A stretch of DNA of 45,035 bases from Borreliella mayonii (GCF_001945665.1 NZ_CP015793.1:1-45035); one strand, 5' to 3'. Shown: positions 30,641 to 40,749, counted from the first letter of the stretch. Notes: a model not told the origin generated them from the letters alone. Program-made: numbers and translations.

Positions 30641-31792
30641 ATGTCAAATAAAGATAAAACTATAAATGTAAATTTTATAGAAAAAATAAAAGCTGTAAGT
30701 GTGAAAATACAAACTTATAAGGATAGCATTAAAAGTGAAGCTGAAACAAAACAATTTTTTATTAATCCATTTTTAGATGCAATGGGCTATTGTCACACTG
30801 ATCCTTCATTTGTTCAAGTTGAGGTTGCAATTAGTTTTGCTAAAAATGAAATAAAAGCTGACTATGTTCTTTGTTCTAAAGACAAAAAGCCCACTATTTT
30901 ACTAGAAGCCAAGCATTATAAAGAAAACCTTGAAAATCATTTTAGTCAATTATCAGGTTATTTTTATAATCTTCGTTCTAAATATGCAATTGAATTTGGT
31001 ATATTAACAAATGGTATAGAATATAGATTCTATATTGATTTAGATAAAGACAATTTACTAGACAAAGAGCCTTTTTTAATTATTAATTTAGAAAAATTAA
31101 CATCTAAAGATTTTGAATATCTTAAAAAGTTTTATAGAAATTCTTTAAATACTGAAGAAGTTAGATTATTTGCATTAGAAAAAAAATATACAGACAAACT
31201 TTTAGCTTATTTAAAAAAAGAAAGAAAAAATATAAGTAATGATTTTCTTGATTTTTTTAAAACTAAAATTGGCTTTAAAGAAACATATTCAAATGAAATA
31301 TGTAAAAATATTATTAAAAATACTTTTAACATGTTTGATGAAAAAAGCGATACATTGGTAAACAATACAAAAAATAATAAAAAATTTACTAAAGATAGTA
31401 TCAATAGTAACAATATTGAAACTGAAAATTTAAAAATCTTTGAAAAGCTAAATTTTAATATGAAATCAATATATCAAAACTTAGAAAGCTTTATTTTTGA
31501 TTTAAATCCTAATGAAATTAAAAAAGCTGAAACAAAGTGGTATACAGCATTTAAGGTGAATAATAGATGTTTTGTAGATTTTAGTTTTAAAGCAAATAAA
31601 ATAAATATTACTGTTACTCTAAATCAAATAACTTTAAAAGAAGGCTTTATTAGAGATGTTAGCAGTATTGGCAAGCTTGGTAATGGAAATATTCAGATTT
31701 TTTGCACAGGAAGTTCTAATATTAAAGAAATTAAAGACCTTATTAAGCAAAGTTATAATAATATTTTTTCAAAATATAGAAAAATAGATTAA
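30641..31792 (+). CDS. Stand-alone HSDR_N nuclease-domain protein with DUF5655 tail
   Basis: 383 residues, intact. Residues 30-160 match the N-terminal nuclease domain of type I restriction HsdR subunits: SEAETKQFFINPFLDAMGY, Asp74 in IKADYVLC, Glu89-x-Lys91 in ILLEAKHYKE, then HFSQLSGYF. The D-ExK set is complete. Residues 175-270 are a charged linker. Residues about 280-380 match DUF5655 (KWYTAFKVNNRCFVDF ... RDVSSIGKLGNGNIQI ... IKDLIKQSYNNIFSKY). There is no helicase, methylase or specificity gene nearby that is intact. The ATG has no Shine-Dalgarno sequence and a TATAAT ends only five bases before it, so the mRNA may be nearly leaderless. A DNA-acting or nucleic-acid-sensing defence role is plausible but inferred. 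Confidence 0.85.
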   Translation: MSNKDKTINVNFIEKIKAVSVKIQTYKDSIKSEAETKQFFINPFLDAMGYCHTDPSFVQVEVAISFAKNEIKADYVLCSKDKKPTILLEAKHYKENLENHFSQLSGYFYNLRSKYAIEFGILTNGIEYRFYIDLDKDNLLDKEPFLIINLEKLTSKDFEYLKKFYRNSLNTEEVRLFALEKKYTDKLLAYLKKERKNISNDFLDFFKTKIGFKETYSNEICKNIIKNTFNMFDEKSDTLVNNTKNNKKFTKDSINSNNIETENLKIFEKLNFNMKSIYQNLESFIFDLNPNEIKKAETKWYTAFKVNNRCFVDFSFKANKINITVTLNQITLKEGFIRDVSSIGKLGNGNIQIFCTGSSNIKEIKDLIKQSYNNIFSKYRKID

Positions 31793-31940
31793 ACAATTAT
31801 TAATTTAATTAAATATATATTTAAATCTATACCTTAAGTAGTTAAATTCTCATACCTAACAAGCATCTATCGATATCTATTTTTCTTATATTTCTTTTCT
31901 AATTCATTGTTTATTTTAAATTACTAAAAACTGTTTTAAA

Positions 31941-31984
31941 AAACTTATTTGAATTTTTAGTAAACTAAAAATTCAAATAAGTTT
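31941..31984. terminator. 21-bp perfect hairpin downstream of the HSDR_N gene
   Basis: Arms 31941-31961 and 31964-31984 pair perfectly with a two-base loop (aaacttatttgaatttttag type). It lies about 150 bases after the stop and is a possible terminator. Confidence 0.7.
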
Positions 31985-32399
31985 GATTGCTCTAATTTAC
32001 AAAGTCTTTTTTATATACTCTTGGGTTCATAACACAAGAAAACGGATATTTACTTAGTTGTTTTTTAGGATTATATTCTTTATTTTTATGGTCCACAATA
32101 TTATGTTCTTATATAGAATCTTAGTATGAAGATTTTTTTTATAGTGCTTTTTTAGTATTTTTATATATTTTAGCCTTCATATTAAATATATTAATAAAAA
32201 CCATATACTATATCTATTTTTTATAAAAAAATATTAACCAAATAATCAACCAAGCATATCGGATAAATAAAAAACAGAAAAATATTAAAAAAGTGAATCT
32301 CAAATAGATATTCAAGTTTTAAATGAAATTTAAGACTTGGAAGATTCAAACTAAAGTAGTTGCAAATATAATAAAACAATTTTTATTATGGCCAACTTT
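31985..32399. other. AT-rich spacer
   Basis: I see nothing recognisable in this stretch; all frames carry dense stops. Confidence 0.5.
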
Positions 32400-32633
32400 T
32401 GTTCAAACTATCCTTAAAATAGTAAAAAGATAATGAAAAAGTTATTCTTAACTAAGCGTTAAAGAAAGCAGTAAATAAGCTAAAAACCTTTTTAAAATTG
32501 AAAAAGAGAATGTTTATAGATTTAAATATAAATCAATACGGAATAGTTTTTAGAGGCAAAGATGTTAAAAACCAAGAAACAAGAGGATTTAATATTAAGA
32601 CAAGTGGCTTTGAAGAATATAGGCATTTATAAA
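32400..32633 (+). pseudogene. Short gene tail remnant
   Basis: The plus strand reads KVILN, stop, ALKKAVNKLKTFLKLKKRMF, then QYGIVFRGKDVKNQETRGFN and IKTSGFEEYRHL with a stop at 32633. The first part resembles the scrap at 28980-29090. It is the end of a gene whose family I do not recognise. Confidence 0.4.
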
Positions 32634-32876
32634 TGCCTATCATTATACCCTAATAATGCTACTACTGGTAGTGGTAGTGGCAATTATTTTTTATAATTGC
32701 ATACATAATAAAAGTAGATGATTTGGTGAAAAATATTATCAATTTATAAAGGTTTTTATAAATTGATAATAGCTATAAATATACAAAAATCATAAAAACC
32801 AATTAAAAATCTTGTTTTAAACAAAAACATACTTAAAAGATATATAGTTTTAGAACTATATATCTTTTAAGTATGT
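32619..32876. repeat. Cluster of three perfect palindromes near replicon 2
   Basis: 32619-32640 is an 11+11 palindrome without loop (ataggcattta / taaatgcctat). 32734-32769 has 16-bp arms around a 4-base loop. 32827-32876 has 23-bp arms (32827-32849, 32854-32876) around 4 bases. The cluster lies upstream of the second PF-57/62 gene and may be the old origin region, now separated from it by a restriction-gene fragment. Confidence 0.7.
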
Positions 32877-32889
32877 AAAAATAAATAAT

Positions 32890-33358
32890 AAAGAGCCCAT
32901 ATTTAGGGAACATATAGATAATCTTAAAAAACTTTAAAAGATGTAAAAACCGAACATTTTGATAAAACTAATTTAGAAAATCTACTTAATAACCTTAATA
33001 AAATTAATCAAACTTCAAGTATTAGTATTCAACATGAAGCAAAGCAAAGTAAAAAAGGGTTTGGATAACCCAATTACGTAGTTAAAATAAATGAAAGTGT
33101 GGCAGATTATATAAAATTAAGAAAATTGAACAAAGCCTATTTAAATTTGATCTTAAAAAACCAAAACTTGCTGTTAATGATGCTAAAATAAATAATGTTA
33201 TGAGTGTTTTTAGGATTTTTTTTAGCATTATACCTCAATAAATTTAAAAAACATAGAAAAACTTGCCAATCTTCCTTCATATAGAACAAGAACGCCAAAA
33301 GAATTAATAGAAGAAAACTTGGTATTAATTACATTATCTATAAATAATAAAAAATATT
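32890..33358 (+). pseudogene. Restriction-modification N-terminal fragment, second copy
   Basis: The plus strand in shifting frames reads TNLENLLNNLNKINQTSSIS, IQHEAKQSKKGFG, NYVVKINESVADY, then FDLKKPKLAVNDAKINNVM and YRTRTPKELIEENLVL. It parallels 961-1504 block by block (TNLENLLNKL, IQHEPRRSK, PDYVV.INESI, YRTRTLKELIEENL). Here the EVK block is also lost. Both copies end at the same point, which suggests one break event followed by duplication. Confidence 0.6.
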
Positions 33359-33432
33359 AAAAATAGGGGTTGAAATTTTTACATATTTTATACATAATAA
33401 TTATTATTAATACGAACAAATAGGAGATTGAG

Positions 33433-34410
33433 ATGGTATTAAATTTACTTAACTGCAAAACCAATACTAATAAGCCCAATAAACTACTTTCAAAAGACTC
33501 TAGACTTAAAAAAGTTATTTCAGTAATTAATTACTTAAATAAAAGTTTTGAAGAAAAATATAACATTTCAATACAGAGGATTCATTTTAATTCTGAAAAA
33601 CTAAAAGACCTTTATCCTCATCATCAAGGAGATATCCTTAGAGTTCTAAACTCAAATATAAATAAAGAAGGTTATAAACCAACCGTAATAAGAACTTTAA
33701 GAGAAGACTTAAGATTTTTAATTAACATAAAAGCAATTGAAAAAAGAATACTAACATTCTCAAATAACCTAGGAAAATTTAAAGGAAAACTATGTATATA
33801 TAAAGTATCACCTATTGCATATAAGTTAATAACTACTTATTTTAGTGGCCATAAGGTAGCCCTTTATAAAAAAGTAAAAGAAGGAAAAGACACTCTTAGT
33901 ACTCAAAATGTCACTGAAAATGTTACTGTATATATAACCCCTTATAATAATATATATAATAAGAATTCTATTAAAACTATTTTTAAAAAAAAATCTAATG
34001 CAGGAGAAATTAAAAATAAAAAATCCGCTATGGAAAAAAAAATGAAATTATCTAAAGAAATAACTAAAGAGATAAAAAATATAGTAAAAAATACTAAAAA
34101 TCCAGAAAAAACATATAAAAATACACTTTTTAATTATAAAGACTTCTTTAACTATTTATCATATGATTATAAAAAAGAAGATATTTTATCTTTCTTTTTA
34201 AGTAAACTTAAAGAATATAAAAATAAAATTCACTTTATGAGACAATATGCTCCTTATAAAACAGACTTCTACTTGCTTGTAGGAAAATTTAAAGATCTAT
34301 ACAATTCTAAATGGAAAACTAATAAAAAAACCAATTTCAGTGGACATGCAAAACATATAGCTAGCAATATTTTAAATAAAATTTTAAAAAAGGATTTAAA
34401 GTTTGAGTGA
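33433..34410 (+). CDS. PF-57/62 replication protein, second replicon
   Basis: 325 residues, open from ATG (behind GGAGA) to stop. Clearly related to 21982-22902: VINYLNKSFEEKYNISIQRI, HHQGDILRVLNSNINKEGYK, KFKGKLCIYKVSPIAYKLIT, and NKIHFMRQYAPYKTDFYLLV. The lysine-rich middle is longer and carries a KK-rich insertion around residues 185-215. It starts a PF-57/62, PF-50, PF-32 order like that of the first locus, but on the plus strand. Whether it still initiates replication is unknown; its partners PF-32 and PF-49 are broken. Confidence 0.88.
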   Translation: MVLNLLNCKTNTNKPNKLLSKDSRLKKVISVINYLNKSFEEKYNISIQRIHFNSEKLKDLYPHHQGDILRVLNSNINKEGYKPTVIRTLREDLRFLINIKAIEKRILTFSNNLGKFKGKLCIYKVSPIAYKLITTYFSGHKVALYKKVKEGKDTLSTQNVTENVTVYITPYNNIYNKNSIKTIFKKKSNAGEIKNKKSAMEKKMKLSKEITKEIKNIVKNTKNPEKTYKNTLFNYKDFFNYLSYDYKKEDILSFFLSKLKEYKNKIHFMRQYAPYKTDFYLLVGKFKDLYNSKWKTNKKTNFSGHAKHIASNILNKILKKDLKFE

Positions 34411-34993
34411 ATTACTAGAAAAACTAAAAGCAAGAAAAAAAGAAATAATAAATAAAAAAGAACTAGAATATAATGAAAACACAAACAAAGTAGCAAAAGA
34501 AAAAACTGCTTTTTCTAAAATTGAAGAAATAGATAATAAAAAAATATATTATACAAAAATCTTTAAACATTTGATAAAATTTAGAATTACCAGTAAAGAC
34601 AATAAGTTAAGTTTAACTTTTCAAAAGCTTAATAATAAAAAAAATTATTATTTATTTAATCTCTTTCCCCTAAAAGGGGATAATAAATTCCTAGGAATAA
34701 AATATGGATGGGACAAATTAGAAAAGCCCTTTTTTTTAAAAAAAGATAATAAATCTTATGTTATAAAAAAACTTTATTATTTAGAATTTAAATTTAGTAA
34801 AGGCTCTATTAAGTGTTATATTCAGTCTCTTAGAACGTTATTAAGAAAAAAAGACAAAGAAAGCACTAAATATTATAGGTTTAATTTAGAACATATAAAA
34901 AGAATGGAAAATACGGTATATAAATTTTATAGTAAAAAGCTAAAAAATACAGGAGTAATATATAAATGGATAGAAAAAAATCAAATATCATAA
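34403..34993 (+). CDS. PF-50 plasmid maintenance protein, second replicon
   Basis: 196 residues, TTG start overlapping the PF-57/62 stop by 8 bases, AAGGA upstream. Shares KIYYTKIFKHLIKFRI, YYLFNLFPLKGDNKFLGIKY, KPFFLKKDNKSYVIKKLYYL, CYIQSLRTLLRKK and a KWIEKNQ tail with the 21450-21992 gene. The frame is intact. The broken PF-32 start codon lies inside its last 28 bases, the same coupled arrangement as in the first locus. Confidence 0.87.
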   Translation: MSELLEKLKARKKEIINKKELEYNENTNKVAKEKTAFSKIEEIDNKKIYYTKIFKHLIKFRITSKDNKLSLTFQKLNNKKNYYLFNLFPLKGDNKFLGIKYGWDKLEKPFFLKKDNKSYVIKKLYYLEFKFSKGSIKCYIQSLRTLLRKKDKESTKYYRFNLEHIKRMENTVYKFYSKKLKNTGVIYKWIEKNQIS

Positions 34994-35699
34994 CAATAGC
35001 AAATCTTAAAAGAGGTGTGGTGTAAATAAAAGCATATTATCAATCTTATTTTCTTATGTATTAAAAGATTTGGTTAAAAAAGTTTTGCTCATTGATATGG
35101 ATTCGCAAAACGCTTTAGCTCCATATTTTAGAAAATATATTTTAATTTCTATAAAAACAACATTTATAATTTGTTAATAGGCAATTTTTATTTTGATCAA
35201 TATGTAAACAAAGTTAATGCCTATATTTTTATAATTCCGCATCACCTTTTTCCTGATGAATTTAATTATAAAAATATGGATAATGAGGAAAATTTATTGC
35301 GGTTTTGCTTAGATAAAAATGTTTTAAGTTATAATTTTAATTATATTTTGCTTGACAAATATCCTAGTTTTAGTTTAAAAGATGCATTAAATGCTACAAA
35401 TCACATTTTTATTCCAGTTTAGCTTGAAACATGGTCAATAAAAAGTTTATAAATATTGATACAAAAAATTATAGACAAAAGCTATAATTTTTCAATTATT
35501 GTAAATCAATTTATTAAAAATAGGAATATACTTAAGGAGGTTGAAGATGCCCTATATAGGCGATATAGTAATTATCTAAAAGCAAAATTCATTATTATAA
35601 TATCATAAAAGTTTTTATAATAAATCGTTTGGAGCCAGATTTAAAGAGCAAGTATTATAAAGAAGTAAGAATGCATTAAAAAATGTCTTAAGTTTATAA
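34966..35699 (+). pseudogene. PF-32 (parA) pseudogene, second replicon
   Basis: Starts MDRKKSNIITIANLKRGVV and stops. The Walker A loop KGGVGKSS seen in the intact copy is destroyed (KRGVV*). Later pieces are recognisable in other frames: VLLIDMDSQNALAPYFRKYI, then FNYILLDKYPSFSLKDALNA and TNHIFIPV, a stop, LETWSIKSL, IIVNQFIKNRNILKEVEDAL, and NALKNVLSL at the end. Walker B Asp survives, but with several stops and shifts no ParA can be made. In a normal replicon, loss of ParA would destabilise the plasmid, so this one must rely on the 20.7 kb locus. Confidence 0.9.
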
Positions 35700-35743
35700 C
35701 ATTTTTTAATATTCCCTGGGGGAAATTAAGTAGGGAGTTTGGA

Positions 35744-36330
35744 ATGAAAATAAAAGCTAAAAAAGATAAAGAAGAATTATTTAGCAATCGTTTTGGAAAT
35801 TATAACAAAGAGACAAGTTTAAATGATGATCAAGATAAAGAATTAGTAAATTATAATAATCTAAAATAGCAACTTAAATATAACCTAAAAGATGATATTA
35901 ATAATAAAATTCAAAGAATGAAAATATTATATGAAATTAAACAAAAAAATTATATAAATACGATGGTTTTTTCCGCTTTAATGATTTTATAAAATCTTTT
36001 GAAGTTGTAAAAAGTCAAGCTTATAGATATTTAAAAATTTATCAAAAAGCTCTAGAGGGTAAAGTAGTATCTATTGATAAAACAAAGGAGGTGGGCTTTA
36101 AAGTTGTGTTAAGAGATATAGAGAGTAAAAATTTTTTAAACGAAGACAACTATAGTGAATCTAAAGAGACCAATGAAAGTATTCTTATTAGAATTTTAGT
36201 AAAAAAAGAATTATGTGGTTTTTGTAAATAAGATACTAAAAGATTGTATTTTATTATTGAAAAAATTTATAAAGACAAGAAAAATATATTGTCTGAGCAT
36301 ATAATTAAATATGAAAAAAATAAAAAATAA
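35744..36330 (+). pseudogene. PF-49 pseudogene, second replicon
   Basis: ATG at 35744 behind GGGAG. MKIKAKKDKEELFSNRFGNY, then a stop after NNLK, then NLKDDINNKIQRMKILYEIK, a frameshift, FNDFIKSFEVVKSQAYRYLK, KALEGKVVSIDKTKEVGFKV, a stop near CGFCK, and IIKYEKNKK. About 45 bases around 35910 (from ataaaattcaaagaatgaaa) are identical to the intact copy near 23540, a hint of recent exchange. In this locus PF-49 follows PF-32 on the same strand instead of diverging. Confidence 0.85.
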
Positions 36331-36418
36331 ACTTATTGATTTATAATATATATTATGATACTATTCAATTAAGTTAGGATTTAATTTCCTATGCTATTTG
36401 TTCGTCATAGACGGAACT

Positions 36419-36437
36419 GCCCATATAGGGCTTTTTT
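36419..36437 (+). terminator. Terminator after the PF-49 pseudogene
   Basis: gccc / gggc stem and six T, the same as the element after the intact PF-49 at 24073. Confidence 0.65.
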
Positions 36438-37329
36438 GCTATATACAATCTCAATTCAAAATATTTATTAACTATACTTTATAATAAACTATTGTTTATT
36501 ATAAGCTTAAGGTTTTTATCTAATTTAATTTCTAAGCGATGGTCTCAAAAGTAATTTTTTGTTAAAAATGTTGCTAGGGTATTTATTATTTATTAATGGA
36601 GATACTTTAGATTTAATGCAATTTCATAGGTTTTATCTTTATTGGTTTATCTTGCTTTTATAGAAAGATAAACCAATAGCTATATTCACTTTTCTTTTAA
36701 AGAAGTTGGAAAGAATTTATTGCGTCATAATAAAAGCCTTAAAATTATATGAATTAATGTATCTGGCTTTTAAGCTAATTGGTAGTAAAACTAATTCTAT
36801 ATTGCTCAAAATTAATATTCTAGGACACCCTTAAAATAGTTTTCTACATTTCTAATAATAATTTTTATACACTTTTCAATTTTAATTTTTTAGAGATTGC
36901 TTAAATTTTCCAATAATACTTTTATTGACGAGCCTTCACTATTAAATTTGCCTGTCTACTACTAATTTAAGATTTTATAATTGGCTTAATTATTATCAGA
37001 CCATCGGCCGCTGCTGCGCCTGCCCGCAGATATTTTTCAACAAATCATAAAATAAATTTATTGTTTTCAGTCCATTTTCTAGATTAATCTTAACTGCATA
37101 TAAAAAATTTGGCTTGCTTATTTTTATTTGCTTCGATGACAACTTTCATCCCCATAAATTAAATAATGATTATTAGTATAATAATCATTATTTAATTTAT
37201 TCGACTATGTCCAATCCCCTTTTTTAAAAGATATAGAAACTATAATCTAGTATTAATTTTATTTTAATCTTATCCCCTTATTAACAGATAAGCCCATTGT
37301 TTCTATTAAAGTAATGAAAAATTGAAAAC
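36438..37329. other. Non-coding stretch with two long palindromes and a GC-rich patch
   Basis: No gene is open. It holds a 14-bp inverted repeat at 36640-36678, an unusual GC-rich patch at 37001-37029, and a 21-bp perfect inverted repeat at 37154-37200. The minus strand across the patch reads KYLRAGAAAADGLIIIKPI, an alanine-rich run unlike neighbouring debris. Confidence 0.5.
37154..37200. repeat. 21-bp perfect inverted repeat
   Basis: Arms 37154-37174 and 37180-37200 are exact reverse complements around agtat (ataaattaaataatgatta type). No gene end is adjacent on either side. Confidence 0.9.
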
Positions 37330-37905
37330 ATTTTCCTTTAAATCGTCGTTAAAACAGCCCTCTCACATATTTTTACCCCAAATAATTTCCATTATTGGTT
37401 ATACTTTTCATTTTTTACCCACATATTTATCAATACTTAAATATAAAGCACAATATAATCAAAACATACCCATAATGTCGTTGATTTTAGAAACCATACC
37501 TTATTTATCAATTAGTTATTCCGTAGAATAAAAAACACTAATATAAAACCGCTCATTTTTTACCCTGTCAAACAACTTGATCAATTCTTTAGATTACTCA
37601 GACCCCAAATTTAAAAAGAATTTGTTAAAATACTTATCATTATAGTCTAGTCAATGGGGAGAAACTCGCAACTTTTTAACCTTGTAGAGCATATTATAGG
37701 GGCTTTTCCATATCAACCAACAAATAATGTTCAGCCATATACATATTAATTTTAAATTAGAAAATATCCCTTCAGCAACAATCTCTTCAAGCCCATATCA
37801 TTACTTTCCGAGTTCTCATCAAAAAAGTTTTAACAGCTTATTTCTACTCATTAGACAAATAATCCACCCAATAAAGCTAATATTATTGCAAAACCAACCA
37901 AAATC
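37330..37905 (-). pseudogene. Lipoprotein pseudogene, second copy of the 4347-4889 gene
   Basis: The DNA parallels 4347-4889, for example around 37560-37660 against 4537-4625 (caattctttagattactcag versus caattctctagatcacccag). The minus-strand signal region reads IILALLGGLFV; the lipobox cysteine is replaced by Gly and the frame is broken throughout. It is more decayed than the left copy. Confidence 0.55.
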
Positions 37906-38935
37906 CTGATATATCATTCTTACATACTGTACTACCAAAAATACAAAAGTTCATACAAATACTATCTTTACTAAACTTTTAAAAACTCTGCTAAAATAAA
38001 TTACTCTAGAACAAATAAAAATATGGTCAAATATATACCAATTTTATCTTTTCTTAAGAATTGTTAAATACTTAAGAATTAATATTGATTTATGAAAATT
38101 AAATATTTAAATAATATCCTTATAAAATTAAATAATAATTTAAATAAAATCAGATCTTATTATATTGCAATACACATAAAAGAATTATAAGGTTAAATAC
38201 TTGCTTCTGTAGAAGAAGATAATTTAAATTGGAATGTTTTGACTTTAAATTAACGCCTTTATTAGATTTTTAGCCCAATTATTATATCTTTAATTATTAA
38301 TTCTTAACATATTTGTGTTTTTTAAACATAACATTTGATTTAAAATCCTTATTATCATCTATTAAGGCTTTAAAAACCAATAAAAGGCAACTTGGATTAT
38401 GTTTATTTTAATGTTGCCATACCTTTTAAGGCTAAAATTCGCTTATTTTTTAATAGATCTATATCTAAACAACACCATAGATACTAAATAAAAATTTTTC
38501 TATAAAGAAATTAATATTACATCAACACGGTAGCTACCTTTTAGCTTATCTTTAAAATACTTTGATTAACCTAAGAATATTTCTTCACAGAACCATTCTA
38601 TAATACCTTAAATACTCTACAAATTGTTTACAACTTCAAAGTTTTTAAATCTTTAAGACAAGAATTATTAAAAATCTATTCATAAATAATACATGCTATT
38701 ATTAAAATAAATAAATTTGATTAAAAATATATCAAAATAGATTTAAAAAAAACTCAAATACTATAAAACTTCTCACAATGAAAACATTATTATGATTATT
38801 GCAATAATCTATATTTAATGCAATATATAATTATATTAAAGATAATATAATTATATTATTAATATATAATAAATATTGTATTATATTTATTATTGCATTA
38901 TATTAAATATTAGATTTTAAGTAAGGAGAATATTT
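37906..38935. other. Duplicated intergenic region upstream of the intact lipoprotein
   Basis: No gene. It begins like 4890-5060 and ends like 8600-8936. Bases 38810-38910 are a dense mix of AT palindromes (ataatataattatatt type) that may hold the promoter of the next gene. AAGGAG lies 9 bases before its ATG. Confidence 0.5.
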
Positions 38936-39739
38936 ATGCAATATAACATTATTGCGAGCTTATTTGTTTTTTTATTTTTAAATGCTTGTACCCCAGATTT
39001 TAACACCAATCAAAAAGATATAAAGTATCAATCTAGTAAAAAAGGACTAAAATCTAACAACAAGGGATTAAAAACAGAAATAAACTCAGATCAAGAAACA
39101 AGCTCAAATCAAGAAGAAGGCCCTAACAAAAGAACAAAAAACACACTGCTTGACTATCTAAGAAATTTAATAGAAACGGCTAACGGAGACAGAGAAAAAT
39201 ATGTAAAAAAACTGGAAGAAGAGCCTTCAGACCAATATGGAATATTGGCTTTCAAAGAATTGGGTTGGGGGAATTTACAAGGGGAAAAGATAGCCGATAA
39301 TACCGAGAGATCTAAAAGATATAGACAATGTATTTATGGCATCTTAAATGCTATTGACACTAACAAATTAAAAGAACTTTCAAAAGTTATAATGTTATCA
39401 GAACAAACACAGGGCTTATTTAACATCTTTAACGGACTTGGAAGTACTATTGACGAAGTGATTGTTTATCTATATTTCAAAAAAGATACTCTAGATAAAC
39501 TAGAAACTTTAGAATTAGAGAATCTTAAAAATTCATTTGAAAAATTATTATCTACAAAAACAATCATCTCAGAAATGTTAAACCAACTTTTATTAGATTA
39601 TCAAAATGACAAAAATCTTATAAAAACAAATGTCACTAAGCTTAAATTTCATGTAATTGAACTTTACAAACAAATTGTAAAAAAAAGTGAAGAAGCAGAA
39701 AAGCTAAAAAGTGATATATTTTCAATACATAACCTTTAA
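38936..39739 (+). CDS. Lipoprotein, PFam12-like (BBK01/BBH37/BBJ08 type), intact copy
   Basis: 267 residues. Signal peptide with lipobox LFLNAC, Cys18. Residues 19-75 are a flexible linker with two KKGLKSN-like repeats and NQE repeats. Residues 76-267 are a helical domain: NTLLDYLRNLIETANGDREK, ADNTERSKRYRQCIYGILNA, QTQGLFNIFNGLGSTIDEVI, KKDTLDKLETLELENLKNSF, and a tail KKSEEAEKLKSDIFSIHNL. It is the only undamaged close copy of a family with relics at 5229, 8937 and (distant) 13750. Members are surface lipoproteins without a settled function. Strong ribosome site, no operon partner. Reading continues to a spacer with a decayed gene on the other strand. Confidence 0.88.
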   Translation: MQYNIIASLFVFLFLNACTPDFNTNQKDIKYQSSKKGLKSNNKGLKTEINSDQETSSNQEEGPNKRTKNTLLDYLRNLIETANGDREKYVKKLEEEPSDQYGILAFKELGWGNLQGEKIADNTERSKRYRQCIYGILNAIDTNKLKELSKVIMLSEQTQGLFNIFNGLGSTIDEVIVYLYFKKDTLDKLETLELENLKNSFEKLLSTKTIISEMLNQLLLDYQNDKNLIKTNVTKLKFHVIELYKQIVKKSEEAEKLKSDIFSIHNL

Positions 39740-39759
39740 GGTATGTATTGAAATTGGCA

Positions 39760-40320
39760 TGAGGATTTTCTTTTGCTGCTTCTTCCCTTTCTTTTCTTCT
39801 TTTTTCTAGTTGTTTTTTTCTTTCTTCTATTTTTATCTCATCTTCTATATATTTCTATCTTCTTTTTCTTTTTAAGTACTCTTCTCTAATTTCTCTAGCT
39901 TTTTCTTCTTCTGATTTTTCTGCTGGCAAATTAATAACTGACTTTTGACACTTCCATTGCTTTTACCACTATTATCTTTGGTTTAGAATCTGGTTTTACT
40001 AAAACTTTGGGCATTGATTCTGATTTATTTTCTTTTGAAGATTCTTTTTTTCTTCTACTTTCTTCTCTTTGTCTTCTTTTAAATCGAGTCTTTTTGGATT
40101 ATCTATAGCTTATATTACTTCATATACTATTGGATCATCTAGTATCATTTTATCTGGATCTGATTTATTTTCAAATAACGACTTTTCTAACTTTTTTTAT
40201 TATCTTTATCTTCTTGTTTAAGTGGATATACACCCTCAATTAACTGGAGAATCTAGGGTCTCTAATAAGATTCTCTATATTTTTTAATTGCTTTATTCAC
40301 TTTTTTTCTTTCTTGGTAGA
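39760..40320 (-). pseudogene. Decayed Lys/Glu-rich gene
   Basis: The minus strand reads SDPDKMILDDPIVYEVI, stop, AIDNPKRLDLKEDKEKKVEE, then KENKSESMPKVLVKPDSKPK, then a long run rich in Lys, Glu and Arg (KKKQLEKRRKEREEAAKEN) through shifts. The start is near the KKEKK... block at 40320. The ancestor was a charged, repetitive, probably coiled-coil protein; the family is not assigned. Confidence 0.5.
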
Positions 40321-40749
40321 AGGATCCCTTTTTTTATCTCTTTTTTTGATTATGCTCAGTTGAAATGGTTAGTATCTTTATTATTTTTAAATAACACGTT
40401 TGATAAAAAAATAATAACAAATTCAAAATTTTTAGATTATATATATATATTAGCAAGATCAATCCCAACAAAACAAACAGTAACGCTTCCCAAAAAAATA
40501 CAGCATAACATCGAATAGAACATCACCAAAATCTTGAAAATTAATATCAAAATTCCAAGTCTTCAAATCATCAAAATTATCAATAAGTTGGCTACAATCT
40601 AGAAATTAGAAAAAATTGATAAAGATCTGCTCTGAAAGCCTAACATGTTCAAGAAGATGTGCAAATAGCTGAAATAATTGTTGTTCAATCCGATTTTCTA
40701 GAGATTTTTAACATCAATTCTAAATATCAGATTAGTAGGGGGAAAAACA
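40321..40749. other. Spacer with gene scraps
   Basis: No reliable gene. A 76-codon plus-strand frame at 40288-40518 is mostly an artefact opposite the charged minus-strand remnant. A ribosome-site-like GGGGG lies just before the next remnant. Confidence 0.35.

Noticed and set aside
37322..37909. Two plus-strand frames (37322-37531 and 37727-37909)
   Set aside because: They are opposite the decayed minus-strand lipoprotein whose better copy is at 4347-4889.
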